Of a stretch of 64,000 bases of DNA, positions 47,912 to 59,786 are shown piece after piece. The DNA is from Sambucus nigra (lineage: Eukaryota; Streptophyta; Magnoliopsida; Dipsacales; Adoxaceae). The DNA is taken from NCBI GenBank assembly GCA_949130495.1, contig OX422215.1, positions 527,417,755 to 527,481,754 of the forward strand, read 5' to 3'. The notes under the pieces were generated by a model, which was not told where the DNA came from, did not search any database, and saw nothing but the letters and a program-made list of their open reading frames with translations. Positions within the stretch are counted from its first letter, which is position 1. Every line of letters begins with the position of its first letter. Position numbers and translations under genes: made by a program.

Positions 47912-49550
47912 GGTTTAGGCTTATTTGCTTGCATATGATGCTTTTCATGTTCATATCTGCATGCCTATTGTTAGTATGTACTACCATTGTATTTATCTTT
48001 TTCCATTTTGATATATTTTTTGAAAAATACAAAAATATTTTCAGTTTCTTTTTAGAAAAAGTGAAAAATACAAAAAAGATTTTATTTTGATAGAATTTTT
48101 GAAAAAAATCAAAAAATAGTTTTGTATTTTGTTTACACCGTATGTAAGTGAACATTAAAAATGTTCGTGTCACCAATTCATTCGATATCCACGTGGCTCT
48201 TTTATAGTGTTTTGAGACATTACATCCTTTCATTTTATTCTTAATAATGTGTGGAGTCATTAAGATGTGATATGATGACTACTTACTACATGTTTGACTC
48301 CTTATCACCTTTAATGCACATGAGCATGAACTTAATTGAGTATTTCACTTACATTTCACGTGTCGGTTATAGTGTTTTCATCTCAATCCTGCTTTTCAAA
48401 GGAATAAAATGGGATAAAACGAGATAATGAAAGTAGAGCTTGTAAGAACCATTGCCCGAATTGGAAAATTTTGAAAATCATATCTCTAGTAAATGTGTTA
48501 TATTTACAGTAATGGAATCGAGCTGTGAAAAATAGGTTTCCTTTGCGTTAAAAGACACCATTTGCAAAAAGAAAAGAGCCTAAAAGATTAAAGGCACATA
48601 AAAAGAAAAAATATAAAGTTACAAGACAATTTCAAACAACATTGATGCTTTGCTACATATGAGCATTGATTTATTCAAAATAAAAGAGTTAAGAGAAATA
48701 TTCAATATGTGAGTTTTGAGGGATTTTAGTCGAAGATCAATGGATTTTCACATCCTAAAAAAGGCTCGTAAAAGCATTACATAGTTTTGGGTGTTATTGG
48801 CGTGAAAATCACTCATGATCTTGATTAGTTGAATATGTTAAGTCAATTTCACTCAACCTCACCATTTTTACACCTATGGTAGACTTTGAGATCTTGCATT
48901 AGTAGTGTCTCATTCCTTCATGCACCTATGTTATGTTTTCCTACATTGATTTTTCTATAGAATGTGTTCACACCCATACATTCTGTTTCCATAATTCGAT
49001 TATTTTTATGTTTTTCGATGGTGTGTTGTTTTTGTAAAATTATTTTTCTTGAAAAATTTTGAAAAAATAAAAAATAGTTGGTTTAGTTTAGTTTATCATT
49101 ACTTCGTTCTCATTGTCTTATATTTGTGATGATATTCTATGATTGTTGTGACATACTCCCGTTTAATGTTCTTTATGTTTCTTTTCCTTGTCTATTTCGA
49201 ACAAATAAAAAGGGGGAGAATGAATTATGGGGGAGTAATAGTTTGATTTATGGGGGAGACTTTATTTATAACTTTTATCTTACTTCAAACTCAATACGTC
49301 ACGAGAGTTATATTTATTTTTCTATTGTGTACAGATACACTTTGATGATAATATGCAAAGTACATGTAAGACAAAGATCCCAAATAGAAGATCAAGAGAA
49401 AAAAAAAATTAAAGATTGAGAAAAGATGAAGATTTTGTAGAATACATCTTTAGTATCTTTCCATTTGTGAGTTTCTGGGAGGGTATTAGGTTTGTATAGG
49501 ATTTTTGTATGTTTGGCTAATTCAAATTTTTTATTTGTACCGGAATTGCC
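47912..49550 (+). other. 3' non-coding region of gag-only element
   Basis: No pol domains. Alternating stretches such as GAAAAATACAAAAATATTTT (48020-48075) and several short blocks recur in the same order downstream of the related gag at 60708-61400. Three GGGGGAG purine tracts occur at about 49211, 49230 and 49250 before the one at the LTR. Confidence 0.7.
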
Positions 49551-49563
49551 ATAGGGGGAGATT
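49551..49563 (+). other. Polypurine tract
   Basis: ATAGGGGGAGATT immediately before the TGTAAGG start of the right LTR. Confidence 0.8.
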
Positions 49564-49712
49564 TGTAAGGGAAACTTTTCTATCACTGCCCCTAGCATCT
49601 TGGACTTGTTCATAATATCTAGGTTACATTGAGTATGGAATATCCCATTACTTCCGTAATGATACTTTGTTAAGACGGATTCGATTATCAAGCATCACGA
49701 AGCACACTCTCA
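49564..49712 (+). repeat. 3' LTR of gag-only element (149 bp)
   Basis: TGTAAGGGAAACTTTTCTAT through GCACACTCTCA; lacks a dozen bases present in the left LTR. Confidence 0.85.
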
Positions 49713-52282
49713 CAAGAAAAGTATCAGAAGGTCCTAAGAACTTATATTCAAGTGTTCCAGGTAGTGGGTTCAATTTGTGATAGGGAGCTTTTTCAATCGA
49801 GGGCGGAATAGGTGACGTGGAGAGAGAGTGTATCGACATAGACTTCCAACTTCCTACTTCTATGATGGGGGAAAAGTTGAGGAGGGCGTTGACTTCTTTA
49901 ATTAACTGTTCGACATCAAATTTGGACCCAAAAAAGGCGAGACATGCCGCTAAAGTGTCATCATTATAAGTTTTCTCGAAAGTCTGTTGGACGATATAAT
50001 AAATCATGTCGACGTCCATGGGTTCATAATCATCGGGTGGTTGTTTAGCCAAATTGAACATGTTAAGGTCCATAGTCATGTTCCCACTGGATAGCTTCAA
50101 TTAGCCACTACAACACTTAATAACATCATCAGATGTGGCGAGGAAAGGACTACCCAAAATAACAAGAATGTGTGCAATAGGATTTTGAACTTATTGGGTA
50201 TACAAGACAATAAAATCAATGAGAAATACAAAGTCTCCCACTTTATTTAGGACATCCTCAAAGATACATCTCAAAAATTTCACAGAGCGATCGACTAAGG
50301 ATAAGGTGATCCTAGTCGGCTTCAACTCCCCCAGACCAAGTTTCTCATACACTGTGTACATCAGAAGGTTCATGCTCACTCCTAAATCTAGAAGGGATTT
50401 TTCAATTACATGTTCCCATATCTTAATAGAGATCGTCGGAGTCCCGAGATCTTTATGTTTGATGGGAGCATGATTAGAAATCATTGATCTTAATTGCTAG
50501 GGGAGAAAATCTTTCTTGGCTACATTATTGTTTCTATTTAAGGTATAAAGTTCTTTCATAAATTTGGCGTGGGAAGGGACTTGGTGTATAGAATCATGTA
50601 ATGGAATATTGATTTGTACTTTCTTGAATACTTCCAACATCTTATCGACTTTCACCTTCTTCCTTTGTAGCACCAAACGCTGGGGAAATAGAGCTTTTGG
50701 GACATAGGTTTCTATAGTTAGCTTGTAAGATGAGGGTGGGGAGGAAGTTAGATACATGGGTGGATATTCCTTCTCCTTAAGTTCTTATATTCACTCTTGG
50801 TAGGTGGTGCAATGTTATTCTCTACTTTCTTACCGCGCGAAAGCTTGATGATGGATTTCGCATGCTCTTTAGTGTGTGACGTGCTCGTGTTTACTTGGAT
50901 AACAGATTTACCCCTAGGCATGTTGCCTTTTGGATTGGGTTCGGGATGACTTGAGAACGTTCCCTTGTTCCTTTCATTCAAAGCATTTGGCAGTTGGCTC
51001 ATTTGAACCTCGAGTTTGGTAATGGCTTGAGTATGCATGTACATGCTGTACTGGGTGGATTAGAGGACATTTTGAGTGGTTTATTATAATTAAGAGGTAC
51101 TTTGGGCAAGAAATTTCACCGTATCCTTTAAAGTTTAGATCTTTTGGAACGAGTGATACCATGGTATGGGGGAGTTCTTTTGGAAACCCTGGAGTGGGTT
51201 AGTGGAAGATTAACCTCCATTTCCTTCCTATTGACCCTTGGACCATGAAAAATTGAGGTAGTCTCACCACTCCAGATTGTACGAATTAGAATATGGATCA
51301 TACTTAGGCCTATTTTGGTAGAGGGCATTGGCTTACTCAGTGAGTGACTTATGGTCCAGAAGGGCGGGGTGATTTTTGACTAAGTGGCTAAATTCTTCGT
51401 AAAGTATACACATAGGTAAACCTACATACTGCATGGTCGCAGGTTCGATTTGATTTCCCTCTTTGCTCTTCTCTAAATATTCTAAATGCATGGCCACTTT
51501 GGCATTTAAATCATAACTTTGTTCGACTTGGTGAGCAAAACCCTCATTTTATGTAATGGACCTAGATTCTTTATTGGGTACCCATCGCTGGGACTTTTTT
51601 GTTATGCCTTCTTGGAATACTCATATTTTGATCTCACTTTTCTTGTTAAAATCACTATTACACAGTGACTCGAGCATAGTTAAAGTATTACAATCGAACC
51701 CCCCATACAAATTTTGGACTTGGCATCCCATTTTAATCCCATGGTGCGGACATTACATTAGCAAGTCCTTGAATCTCTACAAATACACCCACAAGACAAC
51801 ACCTTCCTTTTGGCAAAATGTGTTGATGGTGTGATGTATCGACGCTATATTTTGTTCAGGGAAGAAATTTTGTAGAAATGAAACACTCATTTGATTCCAC
51901 GTGGTTATGGACTCAGATTCTAATGAGTTAAACCCACTCCTTGCTTTGTTTTTATATGAGAACCGAAACAATTTAGTTTTAACAATCTCGTCGGTGAGTT
52001 ATTGGTACTTATTGATCCCACAAATATCTTTAAACTCATATACGTGAAGGTAGGGATCCTCTTTTTTGGTTGTCCAAAAGACAAGAGACAATTGGATTGT
52101 TCTCGAATGGAATTAGAAATTGTTCGCACTGTGATCGGGAGAAGTATGCATGAAGGTTGACTAGACCTAGTCCGATAAAGGTAATCTTTGAGGGCATGTG
52201 GTGCTAACTCGTCTCCCATCCCGGTGAATATTAAAAATCTACCTACGTAAGTATCGGTAATGTTAGACTCCGCACTTGGCAA
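49713..52282 (-). pseudogene. Athila gag and protease
   Basis: Reads leftward from 52282. The N-terminal gag block has LKDYLYRTRSS. A Retrotrans_gag segment includes SESITTWNQMSVSFLQNFFP (51971-51777) and then a KLEVQMSQL block. YVPKALFPQRL and FKKVQINIPL (50757-50497) precede the protease. The protease reads EKSLLDLGVSMNLL with LGLGELKPTRI (50484-50191), the Athila form of the aspartic protease. A linker (50100-49713) ends GTLEYKFLGPSDT, where the gag-only element interrupts pol. Most blocks are in different frames, and stops are frequent. Confidence 0.88.
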
Positions 52283-53635
52283 ACGACTGGTGTGATCTCG
52301 ACACCAACTTCGGATACACTGAGCTCACTCGAATTTATCTTTTTTCTTTATAATTTTTTAATTTCTTTATTTGACTTTTGAAATTTTAAAAATATATTTT
52401 TTTATTTTTTAAGAAAATTAAAAGAAAATAATTTGATTTAAATCACGTAATTCCTAGCAAACACAAAGTAAATTGAATTATTTAATTTAGGTGAGGGGTG
52501 TTTAAATTTTAAAATCTAGTTTTATCGATACTAATTAATGATAACGGTAAGGCATCCCCATTGTGACATGGAGTTCCCAGGTTTGAGTCGCGAAAACATC
52601 CTCTCTGCATATGTAGGGGTAAGGCTGAATACATCTTACCCTTCCAATACCCCACAGTGATGAGAGCCTTGTGCAATGGGTTTGACTTTTTTAATCGGTG
52701 ATAACGAGGGTCTCTAAATTAATTTCCTTAATTAGATAACTCCTACTCTTTGATAAGGGGGAATTAAAAAAATGACCAACTACGGTTATCATCTTAAATC
52801 CCAATTTTACCTCTAGGTAGGTGGTCGGTACGAAGACACATTAAAAACCACCAATCTTAGACAAGGTAACGGAATCGATTTGACAAGTTCACATTGGAGT
52901 AGATTTTAATTTTTTCTTCGTTAAGAAGTTTTTGATGAGCTATGTGATATCCTAAGGCCAACGTCTACTTGATTTTAAATTAAATTTGATGGCTTAGGAT
53001 ATGCAAGTTCTTGGTTTATTACTGATTTTAGTCCAAGTAAGGGTGATGAAATCCCCACCTTATCTTTCACATGGATTTGTCGTTAAGTCAATTTATACGA
53101 TGTGTTAATTTAAATTCGAAATTAAACCATGTACGAGCAAATAAAAATGTACCTTCGGCGTGAACATTTTATGATCACTTATTTACATTGTAAAAGTTTA
53201 AGCTGATATCGATCGGGGGGAAACGTCGCTTGCGTTTCAGTCATCCTTGAGACTTCATTGTGCTCGTAACAAGATTTTATAAGTATTCTTCATGTTTTCT
53301 TACCGTTGCACACTTTTTTCAATTTTTTCTTCACTTTTTCCCATTTTTTTTTTCTTCTATTTGTATCTTTTTATTGTGCTACTGAAAAATAACACAAAAA
53401 ACAAGCGTAAAGTTTGACACAAAAAAATAAAAAATAAATAAAAATCACATGACACAATCACTAGAGGCGTATTTAGCACTAGAAAAATCAAGCACACTTA
53501 TCAAACAATTTTTTGTTTTTTATTTTGTGGAAATAACAAAATTACTGTTGAATATTAAATTTATTTTTTTAATTTTCAATTTTTTTCATGGACTACTTAA
53601 AGTTACAAGTTTTTTAAGAAAAATTCAAAAAATAT
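52283..53635 (-). other. Athila 5' leader
   Basis: Untranslated region between primer site and gag, about 1.35 kb as in other Athila elements, AT- and T-rich, with a SINE inserted at 52547. The 71-codon plus-strand frame at its left is accidental. Confidence 0.75.
52547..52692 (+). mobile_element. Au-like tRNA-derived SINE
   Basis: About 146 bp with a pol III promoter: an A-box region around CCCCATTGTGACATGG and a B-box-like GGTTTGAGTCG at 52580-52590. CATATGTAGGGGTAAGGCTG, a CCCCACAGTGATGAGAGCC segment, GTGCAATGGGTTTGAC and a terminal T-run follow, the layout of the Au SINE of flowering plants. A 14-bp flanking duplication, AATTAATGATAACG and AATCGGTGATAACG (11 of 14), supports retroposition into the Athila leader. 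Confidence 0.88.
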
Positions 53636-53650
53636 CTGACAACGGCGCCA
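53636..53650 (-). other. Athila primer binding site
   Basis: Minus strand TGGCGCCGTTGTCAG, six bases from the LTR end; matches the Athila-type primer site. Confidence 0.9.
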
Positions 53651-53656
53651 AAAACT

Positions 53657-55377
53657 TGTTGTAAATCGAAACTATCGCAAGTGCACGGGCTATTATAGAA
53701 TAACGAGTGTAAGTATGGGTCAAACCCATAGATATTTGTCAATTTTAATATTTAAACTAATTATAACTTTCCAACTAGACTAATTTGTTTAGAGATGAGA
53801 TGAAAATACAAAATTACGCTAATATGAATAAAACATGCAACTACGAGATATGAAATCAAATTTGCGAGGAAGTTGGATCCATCAATTATATTTACTAATA
53901 CTATGCATTAATTTAAATTTGTCATTTCCGATTTTATAACTCAAATTAAACCGACTCTTGTCACGTTAAATTCAGAAAATAAAATGTTTAAGTTCATAAT
54001 CAATTTTAGTTTCCCTAATTTTAGACGACTTAAATCCCTATTCCCTTAAGAAGTTCACTTTTAAATTTTAATTAAAAAGTACTCACACTTAAAAAAATGA
54101 TTTTTCAAACAAAGCCAAAGGTTTAAAACAAACTCCTTGTTATTTTAAATGAATACAGAATTTGTTCTGCATTTAAAATATTTCGAGAAATAGAGACGAA
54201 TTTAAATTACACGTAATATTAATTAAACTTAGTAAATCTCACCAATCCTAGTGAAGAAATTAAGTCAGCATAATTGAGGACATAAGAAATTTATAAGAAA
54301 GATTAATAGCTTTCATTAATAAAACACACTTGCAAAATATAATGTCTCACAATTATTCTTGACAAATTCCTCCCACGAGGATACAATTCTTAGCCTTCAA
54401 ACACAAATAAAACTTTCAAAATATAACTAACAAAAATTGTCTTTAAAGTACCTCTATAAAATTCATTGTGTCAAAATAATAAGCCCAATGGTAATATTTA
54501 TATGTTAATGTGTTAGGTGGTTGAGTTGGTGTCAAACTTTAATTTAATTGTTTGAAATTGAATTTCTTAAAATCCTAAACTAATTTAATTAAAGCTTTAA
54601 ACGAAATGGGAATTAAAACAAAAGGATGAGCTTTAGTTATTGGTGGGTTTGAGCTTAAAGGTTATCTGATGCATTTGACTAATTTAATTGTTTTTGAAAA
54701 GAGTGATATTCTTGGATTCTCTGCAATCTTGGAAACCACAAAATGATCAAGTATTCCTCCCTTTATCCTTGATTTTTTTTTCTTTTTTTCCTTTAATTTT
54801 CATCACTATTCATACTTGTTTTTTTATACTGATTTTGCACCCTCAAAACTTCACATTTTGAAATTTGGCCCAACTAAAAAGTTGTGAATATTTTAAAGAC
54901 ATTTTCGAAAAGGTATGGCATGACCACAATGGACACTCAATCGATTTTATAAAAATCATATAGTACAACTATGTCAACCGTATCGTGTTGCGACATATCC
55001 TAATAAAATTTGCATATCAACTTCTTTGTCGTCCAAACTCCCGAGAAACCTGTGAAACTGCAAAATAAAAATAATTAATTCAAATATAGGATTATAAAAG
55101 TTTAGAAAATTATATAATTACCCTTAATTGTATTTTAGCCCCCGAAATTCATAACTTCGTTTTAACTCAAAATTCATCCAATTTGTAGAGGAAACTTTAT
55201 TTTTCTTAGATAAACATTTAGAAATTATTTTTATGCTCATAAATTTTCTAAAATTATGGTTTTATCCCTATAATTACTAAATTTATATTTTTTATTCAAA
55301 TTTTATTCAAACTTGATACAATGACCCTAACAAGGCCTATATTTGGGCATAGTTAATACAAAATTTGGCACTCATCA
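53657..55377 (-). repeat. Athila 5' LTR
   Basis: Minus strand TGATGAGTGCCAAATTTTG to GATTTACAACA, 1,721 bp, colinear with the 36488-38272 copy (for example TTTGTTTAGAGATGAGATGA in both). Confidence 0.92.
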
Positions 55378-56520
55378 ATTATCTTTTAATATATCAATGT
55401 AAATTATGCGACTCATTTATAAAAAAACATGCACCCGGTCAACACTCACATGCAATAAATACCTAAACTCTCATTTAGTGCAAGTACTATGAGCATGCCC
55501 CAACACAAGATATAACTATAATGAAAGTCTCTATTTTTAAACTAATAAGTACTATCATGTGATAAAATAATTATTATGGAATGTAACTGACTACCCGAGT
55601 AGGATTACACCAGAAGGTTTCATTAACTAACTGGATTCACTCAATACCGAACCTCAAGTACACGACCTAGGAAAAGGCATAAGACTTAGTAGACTTAAAT
55701 TCACAGATAGCCGGGGGAAAATCGAGCATTCGTATTACCTACACCAGTCATTGTTTTTGGTTCCCATCGCTATGCAAAAGAACAAAACTTTAACTACACT
55801 CTTTACGGGAGTATAACATATAGTCCATGTATTGAATCCATAGGGAATGTTTCTAGACGTTAATTTATTTATTATTTCAGGTATAAAAGTGTAAAATATA
55901 ATCATTACAATATATATTAAGGTAGGCATGTATTTAAACTAAGATAAATAAAAAGGCATAAAAATTATAGATTGAAAATAATATCCCTCACCTCGGGTTG
56001 ATTGGTGTAAATGCTTACATGGGAAGACAAGTTTAGCAAGATCAAACATCAACTCAATTAATTAAATCTAAAGTTTTCACCTTTAAATTCTCATAAAAGC
56101 CTACTATGATTTTGGCGTCAACAAATATCCTAAAAATAATGCACGCAAGGTCATAAATACAGTGCATGCATGATATACACCGTTAATTCTACTAAGCATC
56201 CGATTAATAATAAGCTAACTTATTTAAACTCATATGATCCATCACCAAAGCAAAGTAACCCATTAATCCAAGGTGAGTTCAATCATGTCAAACTAAACTA
56301 AGTTAGCTACAAAGCATTCGAAATGACATGAATTAAAGAAAAACGAGTAAATAAAGAAAGTAACAAAGTAGGAAAATAAGAAATCAAACTTAAATAAATG
56401 AGGAGGAAGATGAATAGTGTAACTTACATATAAAAAGGAAGAAACCTTATGAGAGAGGGAGAGAAGCCCACAAACCTAACCTAATCTAACCTAAAATCTC
56501 TAAAACCAAATAAACCAAGT

Positions 56521-56557
<37 letters not shown>

Positions 56558-57270
56558 AGTTGGTATAAAAGAAAAGGAAAACAAAAGAAAAGGAACAATC
56601 GTTAAATATATGATGGGCCCGGTCGACCTTGACCAAGGGGTGATCGACCAGGGGTTCTGAGAAAATCCCATTGCCTTCCAGCGTAGGAATAAAATGAAAG
56701 TTCGATCGATCGAGGTCCTTGGACTCGTCGACTCGGGCTCTATTTTCTAGGGAACTTTGGTTTTTCAAAAGGGGGATAAAGTTGCATTACGGAAATAGCT
56801 CTAACATCATCATCCGGACTCAAAATAATATACCATTTGCAGCCACACAAATCCAACTCAATGAACTAAGATTCCATGGATATCCACTAGCCAGACCATG
56901 AAGTATGAAAAGTCTAACATGCCCTTGAAGTTGCATCAGGTGACAAAACTTACTTAGTGAAGCGTTCAAATACCAATAAAAGCTCATGTAAACCATGCCA
57001 AGTATATATATCCAAAACCAAGGTTAACCAATATATGAGCATAAAAGTAGGATATTTTGGAGAGAAAAGTTCTAGAATACATAAGGATAACTGGCAAAAC
57101 TATATAATATTTGTGAAGTATCATTCACCTTGGTTAATCTGTTCTTTATAATTGAAAAATATTTTTAATTAACCTTGATTTTGTCACTTTGTCAAATACA
57201 AATGAAAATATACTTTTCACATAGAAAAATATATTTTATAATGAATTGCATCTTTTTTGTGTGATTTAAG
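55378..57270. other. Probable decayed LTR (Athila-like), otherwise unrecognised
   Basis: The stretch 55740-55880 (CTCTTTACGGGAGTATAACA then CCATAGGGAATGTTTCTAG) has the same arrangement as the inner edge of Athila LTRs seen elsewhere in the window. What follows to about 57000 is non-coding with a (TA)n tract at 56523-56552 and GGTCGACCTTGACCA-type words. No boundaries found. The short frames are accidental. Confidence 0.35.
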
Positions 57271-58492
57271 TATGGGTGTTCATGCGAGAAATAAACATAC
57301 TTGGAGTTTTCCTCAAAACATATTTTTGTAAATATCTTCTAAAGGCAGACTGGACAAAATCTAGACACATGCGCGACCTGCCCCACCTCAGCTTCTCCAT
57401 AGCGATGGCTTGCCTTGCTCCAATGAAACTTGTCACTGACATTTGCTTGTCTATATTTCAAAATCTCTTGGCAATGTCGTGAGTTATTTTGCTATAGTTA
57501 TTCTACAACGATGGTCTTCATCACTATAGTGACACCATCTCTCTAATTGCTTATGTCCACATGAAATTTTTTTGGACTGGTGCGCGGTCTTGATCGCTTC
57601 AGGTTCATCGCAGTGATGCAATAGCTCGCTACAGTGACCCTGCGGAGACACACATCTGACATCGCTGAAAGTCAATTTTGCATAAGACCTTGATTTAAGA
57701 TCTTCTTGGAAAGTGTGTCAATGATAAGTTTTTGGGTGACTAAGACCCTGATGTGAATACTTGACACCTTAAGAGTGTGACACCTGTAATTTGGGTCTTT
57801 GAACATTTTTAAATAAAAAGCTATTTGTTAAGGTGTTATCTTCTCTTCCAAAACAATAGTGGGAGATTTGAAAAAATATTTGTACGATCAAAACATTTCA
57901 TACTTTGAGAGAACTTTTTTTCACTCCTCTTCTTTTAGTTCTTTCAAGACATTGTTTTTAACAGAGGTATATTCTCTCACCTTGGTTAAAAAATCTAATC
58001 TTCATTAGTGAGTACATATTTTCTCTTTCTTTACCTAAAAAAATCATTTTCGGATTTAAACACCACAACCTTTGCAAACACTCGAACACACATATCTATC
58101 AGATTTCCTAAAAGATCCTAGGTGTAGCATTTTGGTTACTTAAAGGTTCCATCCCGGAATAACAAAAGTTACTTCTACTTTGAATAAGAAAGTTTTGGCC
58201 ACAGGATTTAAAGGCATTGGTTACGGACTAAAATTGATCACGATTGTGCAGCGTACTCCAGCTATTGATGCTCTCTACGGACAGTATGGTGAGAAAGAGT
58301 GTCTATTCAGTTATAGCATCGTAAGGTTATAAATATATTTCATCTAGTTGTAAAAATCTACCATAGTACATCTGTCATTCTTATCGGCCTGAGTTTTTTT
58401 TCGTTAATGGGTTTTTCCCTCGCACATTCAGTCTTGTGCTTATTTTACTCTTTCCACATATTTTGGGATGACTGTCTTACTAAAAAATATAA
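57271..58492 (+). repeat. Probable copia-type LTR with short palindromes
   Basis: Near 58390-58460 there is a run CTGAGTTTTTTTTCG, then GGGTTTTTCCCTCGCACATT, resembling the R/U5 stretch of the next LTR at 59485-59540. Upstream, CATCACTATAGTGACAC (about 57519), TTCATCGCAGTGATGC (about 57604) and CTCGCTACAGTGACCC (about 57627) form a set of related palindromes. Edges are uncertain. A 60-codon open stretch inside it (58145-58332) is not recognised. Confidence 0.4.
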
Positions 58493-59727
58493 TGTAAGGG
58501 CCAAATTTTGAATTGAGTCTTAATGCAGTTTTGACTTATTCTCGAAACAAAAAATGTTTGAGTCATAGATAGTCTTTTATTATCTAATCCCACGAGTCTA
58601 TAACATATCGAAGAATGATTGAAGATGTTGCAATAAAGCTACAAAGATTTAATCATGTCGAAGTTTAATTTGTGCAATTTTGCGTCTTTAAGGTTTAATT
58701 GCATTTCGAGATCTTACGGGTATGAATGCACAATGTTAATGAAACTCGGAATTCATTTTATAAAATAAGGATGTTATTTTTTTAAAGAAAATGCTTTTTA
58801 AAATGTTTAAATGTTTACTTATCAGACAAGGGACGGATTTGTGTTAGATTAGGGTTGGTTTTATATAAAACTCGTTTAAAGTTGGAACTGTTTGGAACTC
58901 TATCGGACGACGTCGTTCAAACGAATTTAGAAGTTGTTCGAACGATATCCACTGTCATTCGAACGACGTGGAATCTCACTCGAACGAGATTTTCACCGAC
59001 TTAAAAATTCTATTTAAGTCAGGTCCAAGTTCTTTTCTCGGTGTGCGTGCAGAATGAATTCACTTTTTAAACAGTACGTTATTGTACACATGTTTTCTAA
59101 GTCTTCATAGGCTTAAACACATCCTTAGAGTTTGCAAAGATCCGAGATTTTATTAGCATAATGTTTATGTGATCCTTGCTACACCAAGTTGAGTTTTGTT
59201 CATCATTGAACATTTGTTATTGCTAGTTTTGTGGTGGATAAGTGAAGGATATCATGTTCAACATCATAGATGTATTAAGCTGTATCGGTGGACACCGAGA
59301 CATTCGTGGAGTCGAGTGTGGTGGACAAGCATCGTGGAAGATGGAATTTCTGTGTGGGCACAATTGAAGAACGGTAAAAGATCAGAAGGAGTGCCAAGAC
59401 CTGTGGAGATCAAGTCTGTGTGTAAGTCTAATCTGTCTTTGTAAAACCATTGTTCGTAGTGATTGTCTGGCTTGGTCTGTCCGAGGTTTTTTCTCGATTT
59501 GGGTTTTTTCTCGTACATCCGGCGTTGAGAGTATCTTTACTCAAATTTACTTCCTTTAATCAATAGATGCATGCTTAGGATTAATCAAGATAAAATATGG
59601 TTAAGTTAATTTGTGTCACAACTTGGTTTCATAAAGTTGAAAAAGAGTTTTTGAAAAGAGAAAGTTGATTTGCATTCATCCTTAACTTAATTTTGCAAAA
59701 GAAAAAGTTATATTTTGGGTACCTACA
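58493..59727 (+). repeat. 5' LTR of second gag-only element
   Basis: Starts TGTAAGGGCC, as does the smaller related LTR, and ends CCTACA three bases before the primer site. U3 holds four related TTCGAACGA palindromes (58904-58990), then a TATA-like TATTTAA at 59011. R/U5 holds GAGGTTTTTTCTCG and CCGGCGTTGAGAG near 59485-59540. The start is less secure than the end. Confidence 0.65.
58904..59017 (+). promoter_or_regulatory. LTR promoter: palindrome cluster and TATA-like box
   Basis: GACGTCGTTCAAACGA, GTTGTTCGAACGAT, CATTCGAACGACGT and CACTCGAACGAGA lie within 90 bp, each based on the palindrome CGTTCGAACG or half of it. TATTTAA follows 20 bases later. Repeated palindromes directly upstream of a TATA box are typical of enhancer repeats in LTR promoters; the binding factor is unknown. 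Confidence 0.55.
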
Positions 59728-59730
59728 AAT

Positions 59731-59747
59731 TAGTATCAGAGCTAGAA
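59731..59747 (+). other. Primer binding site (tRNA-iMet type, mutated)
   Basis: TAGTATCAGAGCTAGAA; the second base of the usual TGG is A. Confidence 0.8.
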
Positions 59748-59786
59748 ATACATTTTTATTGTGTTTGATCCCTATTGCTTGTAAGG

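Larger units (their letters stand above)
45671..49712 (+). mobile_element. Gag-only LTR element (TR-GAG-like), nested in Athila pol
   Basis: Short LTRs (45671-45831, 49564-49712) sharing TGTAAGGGAAACTTTTCTAT, a tRNA-iMet-type primer site directly after the left LTR, a gag pseudogene, 1.65 kb of non-coding DNA and a polypurine tract at 49551-49563. No protease, integrase or RT is present. Its insertion point splits the Athila pol frame; the outer pentamers CAGGC and CAAGA agree at three of five, and removing the element gives a continuous frame. Plant terminal-repeat elements that carry only gag (TR-GAG) have this form. Confidence 0.78.
36488..55377 (-). mobile_element. Athila-type Ty3/gypsy retrotransposon, 18.9 kb with nested insertions
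   Basis: Two related LTRs (36488-38272 and 53657-55377) in the same orientation bound it. A TGGCGCCGTTG primer site lies inside the right LTR, and gag, protease, RT and integrase pieces lie in order on the minus strand. The flanks AATAT and ATTAT agree at four of five positions. The sequence style (DIKGISPSVCMNRI, FGLCN, RKDWSLRL) is that of Athila. Subtracting the nested 4.04-kb, 4.3-kb and 0.15-kb elements leaves about 10.4 kb, close to the usual Athila size. No env-like frame was seen. Confidence 0.88.

Noticed and set aside
58145..58332. Exon-like open stretch of about 60 codons between an AG and a GTGAG
   Set aside because: It lacks an ATG and known domain and lies within a probable LTR; splice-like dinucleotides are expected by chance. 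Translated homology would be needed to revive it.
59196..59444. 82-codon frame in the plus strand
   Set aside because: Lies in U3/R of the gag-only element's LTR and has no homology I recognise.
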